12,811 nt of DNA from Coprinopsis marcescibilis (lineage: Eukaryota > Basidiomycota > Agaricomycetes > Agaricales > Psathyrellaceae). The stretch is taken from NCBI GenBank assembly GCA_004369085.1, contig ML210524.1:1-12811 (forward strand), in the 5' to 3' direction. Under the pieces are notes generated by a model. The model saw nothing but the letters and a program-made list of their open reading frames with translations. It made no database searches and was not told where the DNA came from. Positions 1 to 8,900 of this stretch are shown here, piece by piece. The translations under genes were made by a program, and so were the position numbers. How positions within the stretch are numbered: the stretch's first letter is position 1; each line of letters opens with the position of its first letter.

Positions 1-265
1 AGCAACAGACATGTTCTCATCCTCAAGAATATCTTCAGCTCTAAAGACTATTAAAAATTCTGAATATAACTTGAATAAAAAGAGAACCAACCTCTTATAA
101 GAACGGCCTTTACACTTTTTTGGCTCCTTTGGCCCCTCTACTTCTCCATCCTCATCACTAGCTTCAGGCTTCTTGCGCTTGCTCTTGGATGCAGAGCTAC
201 GAGAAGGTGCAGGTGCCACAGCTTGAGTGGCAAGTCTGGTAGAGTTCCTGGTACTGCGCCTTTCC
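1..265 (-). CDS. Partial hypothetical gene, low-complexity basic/acidic protein
   Basis: This is the interior of a minus-strand gene cut off by the window's left edge. Two exons can be seen. The first is 265-92, following an acceptor (tgtgaag) just upstream. An intron of 51 nt follows (91-41, starting gttggt and ending tttag), and then exon 40-1. The join is in phase and completes an AGA codon. The encoded protein is rich in Arg/Ser/Ala, then Lys (KSKRKK-like, a plausible nuclear localisation patch), then acidic (EASDEDGEVEG), then Lys again, and ends in an acidic stretch (EDILEDE). No catalytic domain is visible, and I do not recognise the family. The start codon lies upstream of 265 and could not be located. 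The window shows only about 71 residues. The coding reading rests on clean splice signals and strongly biased composition. Confidence 0.5.
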
Positions 266-559
266 CTTCACATAATAATTAATATTGATGTACAAAACCA
301 AATTTATTGAAATGACTATGAACATGATAATTGTTGACTACAAGGATATGTAGTTAAAAGAGCTGGGCAGCTACAAAGTAGTATGCACAGGGGTGTTAAA
401 CAGGGCAGACAATGGTGGTAGGCACTGTGGGCAGGCAGTGGTGATGGAAACAATATGTGAATACTGTCAGCAGCGACAGAGGTGGGCAGTGGCGGCAACA
501 GTCGGGTGGGCAGCAGCAGGTGGTGGGGTTGGCGTAGTGAGAGGCAACACAACACGAGC
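266..559. other. No gene seen; AT-rich then GC-rich spacer
   Basis: Bases 266-380 are AT-rich and may contain the upstream intron of the partial minus-strand gene. From about 390 the sequence becomes purine/GC-rich and grades into the minisatellite. Open frames here, on both strands, have low-complexity translations and no splice or start context that I can support. Confidence 0.4.
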
Positions 560-1260
560 AGTGACAAGGCAGGCAGGACAATGCAGGCGTGAGCACTCAC
601 GTTGCACAAAGCCGGGGGTGAGGAAGCAGGTGGAATGGCACGGGCGCAGATGATCACGTCATGCAAAGCCGGGAGTGACGAAGCAGGCAAGACAACACAG
701 GCAGCACAAGGGCCGGGGGTGACAGAGCAAGCGAGACGACGCAGCAGCACAAGGGCCAGGGGGACAAAGCAGGCAAGACGACGCAGGCAGCACAACAACC
801 GGGGGTGACAAAGCAGGCAGGAGGACACTCACGTCGCACGAAGCAGGCAATCGACACAGGCGCAAGCGCTCATGTCGCACGAAGGCAGGCAGTGACAAGC
901 CAAGCAGGAAAACGCAGGCGCAAACGCTCACGTCGCAGGAAGGCAGGGTGACGAAGCGGGCAGGACGGCGCAAGCGCAAATGCTCACGTCGCACGAAGGC
1001 AGGCAGTGAAGAAGCAGGTGGGACGACGCGGGCGCGGGCGCTCACGTCACACACAAGCAGGCGGTGACGAAGAGGGCAGGAGAACACGGGCGCGAACACT
1101 CACGTTGCACGAAGGCAGGGGTAACGAAGCAGGCAGGACAACGCAGGCGTGGGCGCTCATGTCGCACACAAGCGGGCTGTGACAAAGAGGGCGGGACGGC
1201 GCGGGCGCAAACGCTCACGTCGCACGAAGGCGGGCGGTGAGGAAGGGGGCGGAGCGAACA
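560..1260. repeat. GC-rich degenerate minisatellite, about 58-bp period
   Basis: A recurring core close to CTCACGTCGCACGAAGG appears at about 595, 828, 869, 927, 983, 1041, 1099, 1156 and 1214. Most steps are 56-58 bp; one is 41. Each unit also contains GTGACGAAGCAGGCAGGACG-like sequence followed by GGCGCAAACG-like sequence. Between about 660 and 820 a shorter variant unit lacks the CTCACG core. Copies differ by many substitutions, so the array is old or is under gene conversion. Because 58 is not a multiple of three, all frames stay partly open and produce long spurious Arg/Cys/Leu-rich translations on both strands. Confidence 0.8.
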
Positions 1261-1367
1261 GAGGCGGGCGGGGCGGGTGTTTCGCGTCTGCTATTGGTGA
1301 AACAGGGGGCAGAGGTGGAGAGAGAGGGAGAAAAGAAAGAAAATCGAGGGCCCCCGTTTGGGAGGGG

Positions 1368-1395
1368 CACTGATCAACTGTACAGTTGATCAGTG
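1368..1395. repeat. Perfect 28-bp palindrome
   Basis: The half-site CACTGATCAACTGT is followed directly by its exact reverse complement, with no spacer. The palindrome sits about 100 bp beyond the end of the GC-rich minisatellite tract and at the start of AT-rich DNA. It could extrude as a cruciform, mark the junction of two inverted element ends, or be a dimeric protein site. Nothing in the window chooses between these. Confidence 0.9.
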
Positions 1396-1564
1396 GCTTT
1401 TCCCACGCCACAGATCCCAGGGCAGGACTGGCAAAACCCGAAACACTTAAATTCCGGATTTTGCCGGTCCAGTTCAGAAATTTGTTTTATTTATTTTTTA
1501 TTGATCTTCTTTATTGTCAGTTCAAATTATGGTTATATTGGCTCTTGTCTTCATTATTTCAACA
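1396..1564. other. AT-rich spacer without a supported gene
   Basis: After the palindrome the sequence becomes T-rich, with runs such as tttatttattttttattg. Short open frames are present but they show no recognisable protein, codon bias or splice structure. The stretch may be the 5' flank of the tRNA-like segment that follows. Confidence 0.35.
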
Positions 1565-1644
1565 GGTATTATAGTGTAGTAGTAACATTGCTTCTACTTG
1601 TATCTAGGGCCCTGGGTTCAATTCCTGCTAATGGTAATTTTTTT
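1565..1644 (+). repeat. tRNA-derived segment (possible SINE head or tRNA pseudogene)
   Basis: TAGTGTAGTAG at 1572-1582 resembles an RNA polymerase III A box. GGTTCAATTCC at 1615-1625 closely fits a B box (GGTTCRANTCC). Start to start they lie 43 bp apart, a normal spacing within a tRNA gene. A run of seven T (1638-1644), a typical Pol III terminator, follows shortly after. The segment between them reads like a tRNA body, but the acceptor and T stems pair poorly, so it is unlikely to be a functional tRNA. A tRNA-derived SINE or tRNA relic fits best. No target duplication was confirmed. Confidence 0.45.
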
Positions 1645-1775
1645 CTCCAACTTGCAAAATTAACTTGACATATACAGATTCCTTTTTGACTGATTTTTTT
1701 TCATCATATATAAATAGATTCATGTATAGAATTTTCCAATTGCAGGCAGCACAACACTGTACAGCAAGTTTCCAA

Positions 1776-1885
1776 GGAGTGTACAAGGAGTATACGAGGA
1801 GTGTATGGGGAGTGTATGAGGAGTGTATGAGGAGTGTATGAGGAGTGTACAAGGAGTGTACAAGGAGTGTACGAGGAGTGGATAT
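1776..1885. repeat. 11-bp minisatellite (GGAGTGTAYRA), ten copies, plus two outlying copies
   Basis: Ten head-to-tail units of 11 bp run from 1776 to 1885. The variants are GGAGTGTACAA, GGAGTGTATGA, GGAGTGTACGA and GGAGTATACGA, and the last copy is diverged (GGAGTGGATAT). Two further copies lie at 1952-1973. In between is TGTG-rich DNA (ttgtgtctgcactgtgtcc), apparently a diverged continuation. The open minus-strand frames across it are a repeat artefact: 33 nt spells an 11-residue Tyr/Thr/Pro/His/Leu repeat. Confidence 0.88.
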
Positions 1886-1973
1886 ATAGTGCATGAGCTG
1901 TGTTCATGTTGTGTCTGCACTGTGTCCATATTGTGTACAATATGTGTGCAAGGAGTGTATGAGGAGTGTATGT

Positions 1974-2230
1974 ACACCCGTGGGCCAGTGTAAAGTACTC
2001 GTCACCTGTCCCATTAGCATCTTTCTTACCATTGTAGTCTTGTGCACTATTCTTGTGTTCTCCTCTGTCCCCAGGTAGAGATTGGGGTGGTTGTGCCGTC
2101 TTGTCGTGTATTCGAGTATTGGGATCAAAGACTGGTACTTATTTGATATCAGTCCCTGCGGATGGTAAAACTTGCTGCTGCTTTCCTGTCTGGCAAGCTG
2201 AAGATACAGTGACCAAGGCGGATAACGCAG
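1974..2230. other. No supported gene; upstream flank of the interrupted host gene
   Basis: The stretch may include 5' exons or promoter of the decayed plus-strand gene that follows. The segment ctgtccccag (about 2065-2074) resembles an acceptor and aacgcag (about 2224-2230) another. I could not extend the reading frame confidently upstream of about 2231. Confidence 0.3.
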
Positions 2231-2828
2231 GTTTAATTCGACCTTGTCTGTTTCCTTGAGCCAAAGCAGACATTGTGGTGGCACTTCAAGTAGTAGGAAA
2301 GCACCGTGAATGTGTTATCTGGGCATCAATCATTTCCATATTTGTAACACTTGGCACCGCCTCACAGAAATGCTCAGAAAGCAGTCAAGGCCAAGGTCAA
2401 AGAGTTTGCAATGCCGAAGCAAACTATGCAAAACCAGGCAAAATGCTGAATAAGCAAAACATTCAGTACAATCAGTAAGCCACTTACCTTCATTTGTTGA
2501 TCTCCTCTGATACCTTTGTCCAGAGCTATCCTCCAACTCCCTTGAGTTATTCAGGATGCATGCAATGCCTTGTACAAGCAAACTGGTTGGGTTTCAACCA
2601 TCCTGATTGGTGGTCCTCTTCCCAAAGAAAGTGGCAAGTTGCATATGTTCAAGTAAGTATCATGGTCATGCTGTGTGCAAACGGCACTTACCTAGTCGAC
2701 ATTCAGCGCCTTCTCAGGTCGCAAGAAGGATGTCAGTAATTTTCAAGACTGGGTGGGCATCGACAAGTTCCAAAAGTCCATAGAAGGTTGCTTCTTGGCG
2801 TACTTGTACTTGGCGGCATCATACAGAG
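2231..2828 (+). pseudogene. 5' part of an interrupted, decayed host gene (uncharacterised basidiomycete family)
   Basis: Four exons can be read: about 2231-2305, 2368-2474, 2524-2652 and 2707-2828. Introns are 2306-2367 (62 nt), 2475-2523 (49 nt) and 2653-2706 (54 nt). The first exons give a Ser/Lys/Gln-rich N-terminus. The next two encode a compact region with VIQDACNALYKQTGW, then ILIGGPLPKESGKL, then DWVGIDKFQKSIEGCFLAYL. That pattern is familiar to me from multicopy uncharacterised proteins of mushroom fungi, and no function is known to me. Two lesions are visible. An in-frame TGA lies at 2543-2545, just before VIQDACN, where CGA would restore Arg. A one-base loss in the AAAA run at 2440-2443 is needed to join the frame of the first exons to the rest. 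The last exon ends in phase 1 at a GT donor (2829). Its partner exon lies at 9436, beyond the transposon. Confidence 0.6.
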
Positions 2829-2862
2829 GTAAATGGTCTTTTATGTGGTGCTGCAAAGGTGC

Positions 2863-2893
2863 TACATCAGTAACCGACGTAATCGCTTTTGGC
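2863..2893 (+). repeat. Left terminal inverted repeat of the Plavaka element
   Basis: The left end reads TACATCAGTAA, eight unmatched bases (CCGACGTA), then ATCGCTTTTGGC. Against the reverse complement of 9394-9424 it matches 11/11, 1/8 and 11/12 in these three blocks, with no gaps. Similarity stops immediately outside the leading TA and fades inside base 2893. The two-block layout suggests two separate transposase contact sites. Confidence 0.8.
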
Positions 2894-3225
2894 ACTTGTA
2901 CAGGTGAGAAAAAGCCAAAAAAAGGGCGAAAAATCCGCCAAAAGCAGAAAAGACCACAAGTAAAAAAGCCAGGTATCATTTTACGAAAAGTGCAGTACAA
3001 ATCGGTATATATATTGTCATCAAAAGTAGGAAAAGCGCTAAAAAGTGTCACAAGTCCAAAGAGTGCAGAGAATGCCGGTAACACCAACCCGGGTTGAGCT
3101 TTGGTTGAGCTGGGCAGAAGAATGCAGTCACTCGCAAGGAGGGTTGAGCTAGGGTCCAAACTGAGGGGGTATATATAGGTGTCAACTACCAGCTATAATA
3201 ATATTGGCAGCTGAATCCAAAGTGT
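2894..3225. other. Left subterminal region, with three GGTTGAGCT repeats
   Basis: No gene is supported here; this is the untranslated and subterminal stretch between the left repeat and the stop codon of the minus-strand gene. The first part is A-rich (AAAAAGCC and GCCAAAAGC motifs). GGTTGAGCT occurs three times in the same orientation, at 3092-3100, 3103-3111 and 3142-3150. Subterminal repeats serve as transposase-binding sites in CACTA-like elements; that role here is inference. A TATA-like string (gtatatatagg) lies at about 3168-3179, but no gene starts next to it. Confidence 0.5.
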
Positions 3226-5681
3226 TCAGTAAGAGGGCTTCTGCGGACTTTCGAAGCAGAACATATCCTGACGATCGAGGTCTGTGATTGAGGTGTTGTA
3301 CGTGAGGTGGTCATCATGGTCCAGCTGCTGTTTGGAGGGGAGACAGTCGTTCAATACCACTTTCCATGTCTCGTCGTTGACTTTGCGGAGGCTAATGACA
3401 TAGCTTTCGAGGACAGCACCCCAATTTTCGTCCGAAAAATTGAAATTTTTGAGGCGTTGATGGTTTTGACCTGTCTTGATGCTTCCGTCCGGCTCTAGGA
3501 GTTGTGATGCTCGATCGAGCTGCAGAAATTGAATGAGTGATGGGTTATTTGTGTTGAATAACAACGTACCGCAGCCATGATGAGAGCAAAAAGTCCAATC
3601 GGACGCTTACAATCCAGGTAGGTTCCGATTTGCGGGATAGTCACGGCTCCCTCTGTGTACTCGAATGCTTTCCTTGCGAGCATAATGATGAATGGAGATT
3701 GTAAGCGACCGCGTGGACGCTATGGAGGAAGTTAGAGGTTGAGGGATATGCAGGAAGTGGGAAAAAGCATACCTGGAAGCCCTCTTCCCCCGGTTTCTTC
3801 TTATGATCGATTGGCGTTGGCGTCTCAAAGTAGAGCAGTCCATGCACACGGCGTGCCCAGGAGAGCCACTTCGAAGCCTCCTCAGGGTCTCTGAAGGTCA
3901 TCAAGTGCTTGATGATGGCTTTGAGTGCCTCTTGTCCGATGTTTCCTCTGCGATCGCTGATCCGGTTGCATGCCTACCAGAATGTGTGAGTGGACCATGC
4001 ACAGAAGACATCACCAATAAAACCGACCATATTATGGACAGTATCGCCTGCAAGCTGGACCCGATAGTCCGAGTCCGGATACACTGCATTGACAACCAAT
4101 TGGAGGTGTTCACGCAGCTTAGGAGTCCCCGATGCGAACCCTTTGAACGGTTCTTCGGAGGTGAAAAGAACATGGGTAAGCGTAGGGAGGAAACGAGCCT
4201 TCCACGCATTATCCACATATACAAAGGGTGGCAGTTGGTCAGATCGGGTGTTTCCAGGCACTGGCAACTTGCTGCCTACTGCGGCTATGGTAGTACTAGC
4301 ATTTGGTCTCGATGGGAAGACGTTAGCATTGGTGGAAGTGGTGATTTGGGCTGAAGTCGGCGGTTTGGTTGCTGCTGGTGCACGGGGTCTTGATGTGGTG
4401 GTATGTTGCACCTCAGCCAGTTTCTTGATGCGTGGGGGGGTTATCGGGTGCTGGAACGGCCTAGGGACAACGTCCCTGACAATGGTAACTTGCTGAAGTG
4501 CAACGTGAGCCACAAGAACGGGATTAGGAAAAGAGTGACTCACCAAATTCCTTCGCCCAGTCACCAATGGTGGCTGAGTATTCACGAATGGACTGTTGCC
4601 TTCGACGTCCTCGTCTGCCAACCCGCGAGCGGCAATGGAGGCACGTTCCTGGCGGTCTCGAGCAGTTGTTAGACCCGATGCAAGGGGGAGAGCATTTGCT
4701 GCAGATTTCCTGGATAAAGGAGAGGAGAGGCAGCACATCAGTGATCAGGTAATGCCAGGCATTTCGAAGCCGTGGGATCAATCGACTCACCCTGCGCCTT
4801 TCTTCTTTCTCGAATCTATCTTCAATGCTTGGATACGACTCTGAATACCTTCAATATCGACCTGCGTGAACAGTGGGTTATTGTGTGTACTGGATAGGTA
4901 AATGAACATCACCAACCTCTGGGGTGAGCTCAACCTCTGCCAAATCAGCCTCACCGTTACCCTCTCTCTCCTCAAGGTCTTCAAGATCATCGCTGTCGAT
5001 AGAAACATTGACATGGATGAACTCATAGCTGTCCGAATCATCAGCACTGGTGCGACATGTATCGTTATCCTCCAGTTCCTCGGGTACGGCTTCAGGATTG
5101 GGTTGGCGGGAGTAAACAGTGTGAGCTTGCGCAGCCGCCATAGCATGCTGTTGTGCTTTCTCAAATGTCTTCCATAGATCGGCCTGCCGCTCTTTATTTT
5201 GTTGAATTTCAACCTTCTTCTTCCGTTTTTCATCTGCGAGACGACGCTTCTCTTCTGCGGCTGCATGCTTTGCCTCTGCAGCAAGCCGCTTATCCTCCCT
5301 TGCAGCTTCCATCTTTGCTGGTGTCCTCCGCGGCTTGCGAGCAGACTTGGTGGGTGGCGCCCGAGTTGAAGGGTCCGTCCCTGCTGCATTTGGTGCGATT
5401 GAATCAGTGGGGTTGGGTGTTGGGGGAGGAGCGTGAGTTATGTCACCAGGGTTGGTGGTGTTGGTGTTTGCTGGTGAGCGATTTTTCTGGCTTTTCTTTG
5501 GAGGAGGTGCTGCCTTTGGACCATCTGACACTTTATTTCTTCCAGATTGTCGTCGTAATGGGACTGTATCCTTGTTGTCAGGATTGTTAGCCACTGTCGT
5601 GGCAGGGGTTTCCACCAACAGCGTCAGGCCTGTGGGCGGAGGCCTAGAATTGGCCTTTTTTGCTGAAATTTTGGGCGGCAT
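3226..5681 (-). CDS. Transposon-borne DUF6532-like protein, seven exons, 703 residues
   Basis: Exons on the minus strand are 5681-4917, 4861-4791, 4709-4544, 4492-4028, 3973-3773, 3719-3570 and 3519-3226. Introns are 50-81 nt with GT-AG ends, and the total of 2,112 nt stays in frame to a TGA at 3228-3226. I chose the ATG at 5681 (MPPKISAKK) over an in-frame ATG at 5822 because upstream translation looks non-coding. Residues 1-120 are Pro/Ser/Thr/Lys-rich and disordered. Residues 124-187 form a Lys/Glu/Ala-rich coiled coil, and 202-246 are strongly acidic. After a second low-complexity stretch, about 425-670 looks globular: it begins AWKARFLPTLTHVLF and includes SPFIIMLARKAFEY, RPIGLFALIMAA and NWGAVLESYV. 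This layout resembles the basidiomycete DUF6532 family, of unknown function; the family match is from memory and tentative. No catalytic motif is evident. It diverges from the transposase gene inside the same inverted repeats, so an accessory, DNA-binding or regulatory role in transposition is possible but unproven. Confidence 0.75.
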
Positions 5682-5927
5682 GGGCTTAAACGAAAGGTAG
5701 AGCAACTGAGCAGGTAGGCCAGTGATCAACAGTTGAGAAAGAGGAGGAAATGGAGTTTCAACTGCTGTTTTGATTGGCAAGGACGATGATGGAGCCCACC
5801 GCTGAATATAGTTGTTCCCCATTCAGAAATATATTCGGCTCTTGCACTGCGGTAACAACATTTCTGCCCCCCTCCCTTTTTTTCCAGAGCTATTTTGTTT
5901 GCTGTTTGCTGCTCACTGAGTCTCTTG
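5682..5927. promoter_or_regulatory. Shared divergent promoter region of the two transposon genes
   Basis: These 246 bp separate the two start codons, so both promoters must lie here or overlap the opposite gene. An AATATATT palindrome near 5827-5834 could act as a TATA-like element in either direction. Pyrimidine-rich tracts precede both starts: ccccctcccttttttttcc at about 5868-5885 for the transposase, and, on the minus strand, tttcctcctctttctc at about 5735-5750 for the other gene. Such tracts are common upstream of fungal starts. The tttttttccag at about 5876-5887 and attttcag at 5941-5948 could also be 5' splice acceptors. Confidence 0.45.
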
Positions 5928-8900
5928 ATGTTATCCGACAATTTTCAGACCAAATTCAAATCTTTTGAGTGCTCCAAGTGCTCGAAAGTCTGTCGTTCCG
6001 CAGGAGGATTGACGCAGCACTATAATGCTGCTCACTGTGCCTCTGACGACGTGCAGATGGGGACTACAGATGCGCACGAATCGTTACGAGACTACCATCC
6101 AGGTTTAACAGGTATTTTCGCATTGATTCCCTTACATTTTCAACGTTCTAAACCAACTCTTTACTCTCTAGCTCAGCCTGTCGATCTGGCTGGAGATCCG
6201 CTGCCTAAGCACATGCCCCCACTAAAGACCTGTCCCCTCGACAGGAAGAACCCATTTTTCCCTTTCCATGACCGCATCTCTTTTGACTGGGCCAAGCACC
6301 ACTTTGTTGAAATGCAGTCCTCAGCACCAGACATCAACACGGGACTCGATGTATGGCTTGCAGCTGTAGTCAATGCCTCTCAAGACCCCAATGCAACAAT
6401 CCCATGGTCCTCAGCAAGGGAACTTTATGCCACAATCGACAAGATTCAGCATGGGAGTGCCCCATTCGTCTCAATCCCATTCAAGTATGCTGGCCCTCTT
6501 CCAGATGACCCACCAACATGGATGACAGAGGAATACAACCTCTCTGTTCATGACACACAACAGGTCATTCGCGACCAACTCGCATCTCCAGAATTTGCCT
6601 TGCAGTTTGATCCTCGTCCTTACCGCCAATTCAACAATGACGGGGAACGTATTTGGTCGAATCTCCTCTCAGGAGACTGGGCTTGGGAAGAAGCGGTATG
6701 CCACGCAAATTTATCTATTTCTCAGTTTCAACCTAATTGTTGAAACAGGACAAGATCATGGCTGAGAATCCAGCCAATAAAGGATCTATGCTGGTTCCTA
6801 TCGTTTCTGGCCTCGATAAAACCACGGTCTCCGTTGCCACGGGGCATCAAGAGTACCACCCCTTTTATATTTCTGTTGGGAACCTAACGAATGAAGCACG
6901 ACGAGGGCATGGGAATGGCATCATTCCCGTCGCTTTCCTCCCTATCCCACATGGTGAGCCCATATGCTTATACTCTGTGGTAGGTGATTGTTGATACTAG
7001 ACTTTATCTAGTCCCCAAGAATCAGAAGACCACACTGCAGTACAAGTCATTTGTCCGACAAATGTACCATGCATGTATCACCCGGATTTTTGAGCCTCTG
7101 CGAGCGGGAATGACAACTCCCGAAATTCTTCAATGTCCTGATGGGCACCTACGTCACAGTGTCTATAGCATCGGCCCAGTTATTGCAGACTATCCAGAAC
7201 AAGTCTGGCTTGCAACTATCGTCCAGGGATGGTGTCCAAAGTAAGTGCCCAAACTTGAATTTTGCATTCTTGAGTATTTCTAACAGTATCATCATATTTG
7301 GATCAATAGGTGCTTGTCCAAACCAAAAGCCCTTGACAAGCCTGCTGGTACTCTTCGGACTCGGGAAGGGGATGAGTTACTGGTCCAACGCTTTGACCCG
7401 GGTACACTTTGGAAGGGCTTCGGCCTATGTACAGATGTGGCAGTGAGTCCTAGTACGTTTTCATCTCCCGTAGAATATCACACTGACATGATATGTCACC
7501 TGTGTGTTAGCCTTTCACCGAACATTTCCCTCGCGCTGACATCCATCTCCTCATGGCACCTGACCTACTCCACCAAGTAATCAAAGGGACGTTCAAAGAT
7601 CACTTGGTTGAGTGGGTTATGGACTACATAAAGGTCACGTACAAACCGGAATCTCTTGCGTTGGCGATTATCGCGGACATTGATCGTCGGTAAGCACCTC
7701 CTCTGTTATTGCACATACAGGTAGCTAAACTGTGAGCCAAAGTATATCGGCAGTCCCAATTTATCCAGGGCTCCGTCGGTTCAAAGATGGTCGTGACTTT
7801 GCCCAATGGACAGGTGATGATTCAAAGGCTCTAATGAAGGTATGTGAATTAAAGATGTCTCGATTGAATCACCACTCACTCATTTTCATTGTTACAGGTC
7901 TATATTGGTTCTATTAAAGGATATGTGCCCGATGAGATGGTTCAGTGCCTTTCGGCATTTATGAATGCCTGCTACATCTTTCGTCGCAACGCTATCACCA
8001 CCACTGCTCTTGAGTTGGCGTCATTGGAGCTGGACAAGTTCCATGCATTACGCCATGTTTTTATTCAGACAGACACACGTACTCATGTTGCCCTTCCCCG
8101 CCAGCACGCGTTACAGCACCTGAGGCGCTCAACCAAGCTTTTTGGCTCCCCCAATGGACTTTGTTCATCCATGACAGAAGCCCGACACATTAGTGCTGTG
8201 AAAGAACCTTGGAGACGCTCGAATCGGTTCAACGCGCTTCCTCAGATGCTGAGAACAATTGATCGATTAGAGAAGTTTTCGGCTCTTGAACATCTTTTAA
8301 GAAAGCATGGTTATCTTGCGGGTTCGACTTCGCATTATACGGCGCAGACACTCTTTCAACCAGCAAACCAGGGACATCACAGTCCCAACGATGAGGACTT
8401 TGACTTCACTCAGCAACCTCAGCTCTTCGATGCGGAGCCTGTGGCTGGACCACATACCTTGTCAACAATTGCAATGGCTACTGAATACAGCAAGTCTTTT
8501 GAACTGGTTACAGTCCTATCCCCTTTGTAAGCTAATAATCTCATCTTAGGTGACGACTACCCAACCAACCTTACAAAACTTGCGGCTCACATTAAACGGA
8601 CGGAATTCAAGGAATCATTCCTACGATACCTTTTCCTATCCCGCCACCCAACACGATCCGTTCCATCTGATGTCAATGAGGCCGTGCGCTTCACAGGGAA
8701 GATCCGTGTCCACTTCTCTGCCACAGCATCATTTTATGCGCCAAGTGACGTGTGCGGCATTGGGGGTATGCAACGACAAGTCATTCGATGCCATCCTCGA
8801 TGGAAGGCACATCCTCGCAAGGATATAGTACTCATCCGACAGGAAGATAGCCCCACATTATCTGGAATGCGAATTGCCCAGATTCTCCTACTTTTTTCGT

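Noticed and set aside
316..1411. Several open frames of 60-170 codons on both strands across the GC-rich region
   Set aside because: They coincide with the 58-bp minisatellite, have cyclic Arg/Cys/Leu/Pro-rich translations in every frame, and show no splice or start context.
1565..1644. Functional tRNA gene
   Set aside because: The A and B boxes are good, but the acceptor and T stems do not pair properly and no clear anticodon arm forms.
1628..1977. Three overlapping minus-strand frames with Tyr-Thr-Pro-His-Leu-Leu repeats
   Set aside because: This is the 11-bp repeat read in all three frames, which gives the same 11-residue cycle each time; not a gene.
2743..3159. 138-codon minus-strand and 114-codon plus-strand frames
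   Set aside because: Both cross the left inverted repeat of the transposon, joining host and element DNA, and overlap a supported host exon. Neither shows a recognisable domain.
3803..5590. Long plus-strand frames of 135-183 codons
   Set aside because: They are the antisense of the seven-exon minus-strand gene, whose exons join in phase and stay open over 703 codons.
5682..5822. Upstream in-frame extension of the minus-strand gene to an ATG at 5822
   Set aside because: The extra 47 codons look like promoter sequence, with pyrimidine-rich coding-strand tracts, and would leave only about 105 bp for both promoters. The MPPK start at 5681 is more plausible, though not proven.
8490..8549. Frameshift or premature stop (TAA at 8528) in the transposase
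   Set aside because: A consensus GC-AG intron removes the stop and restores the frame exactly, so a lesion is not needed.
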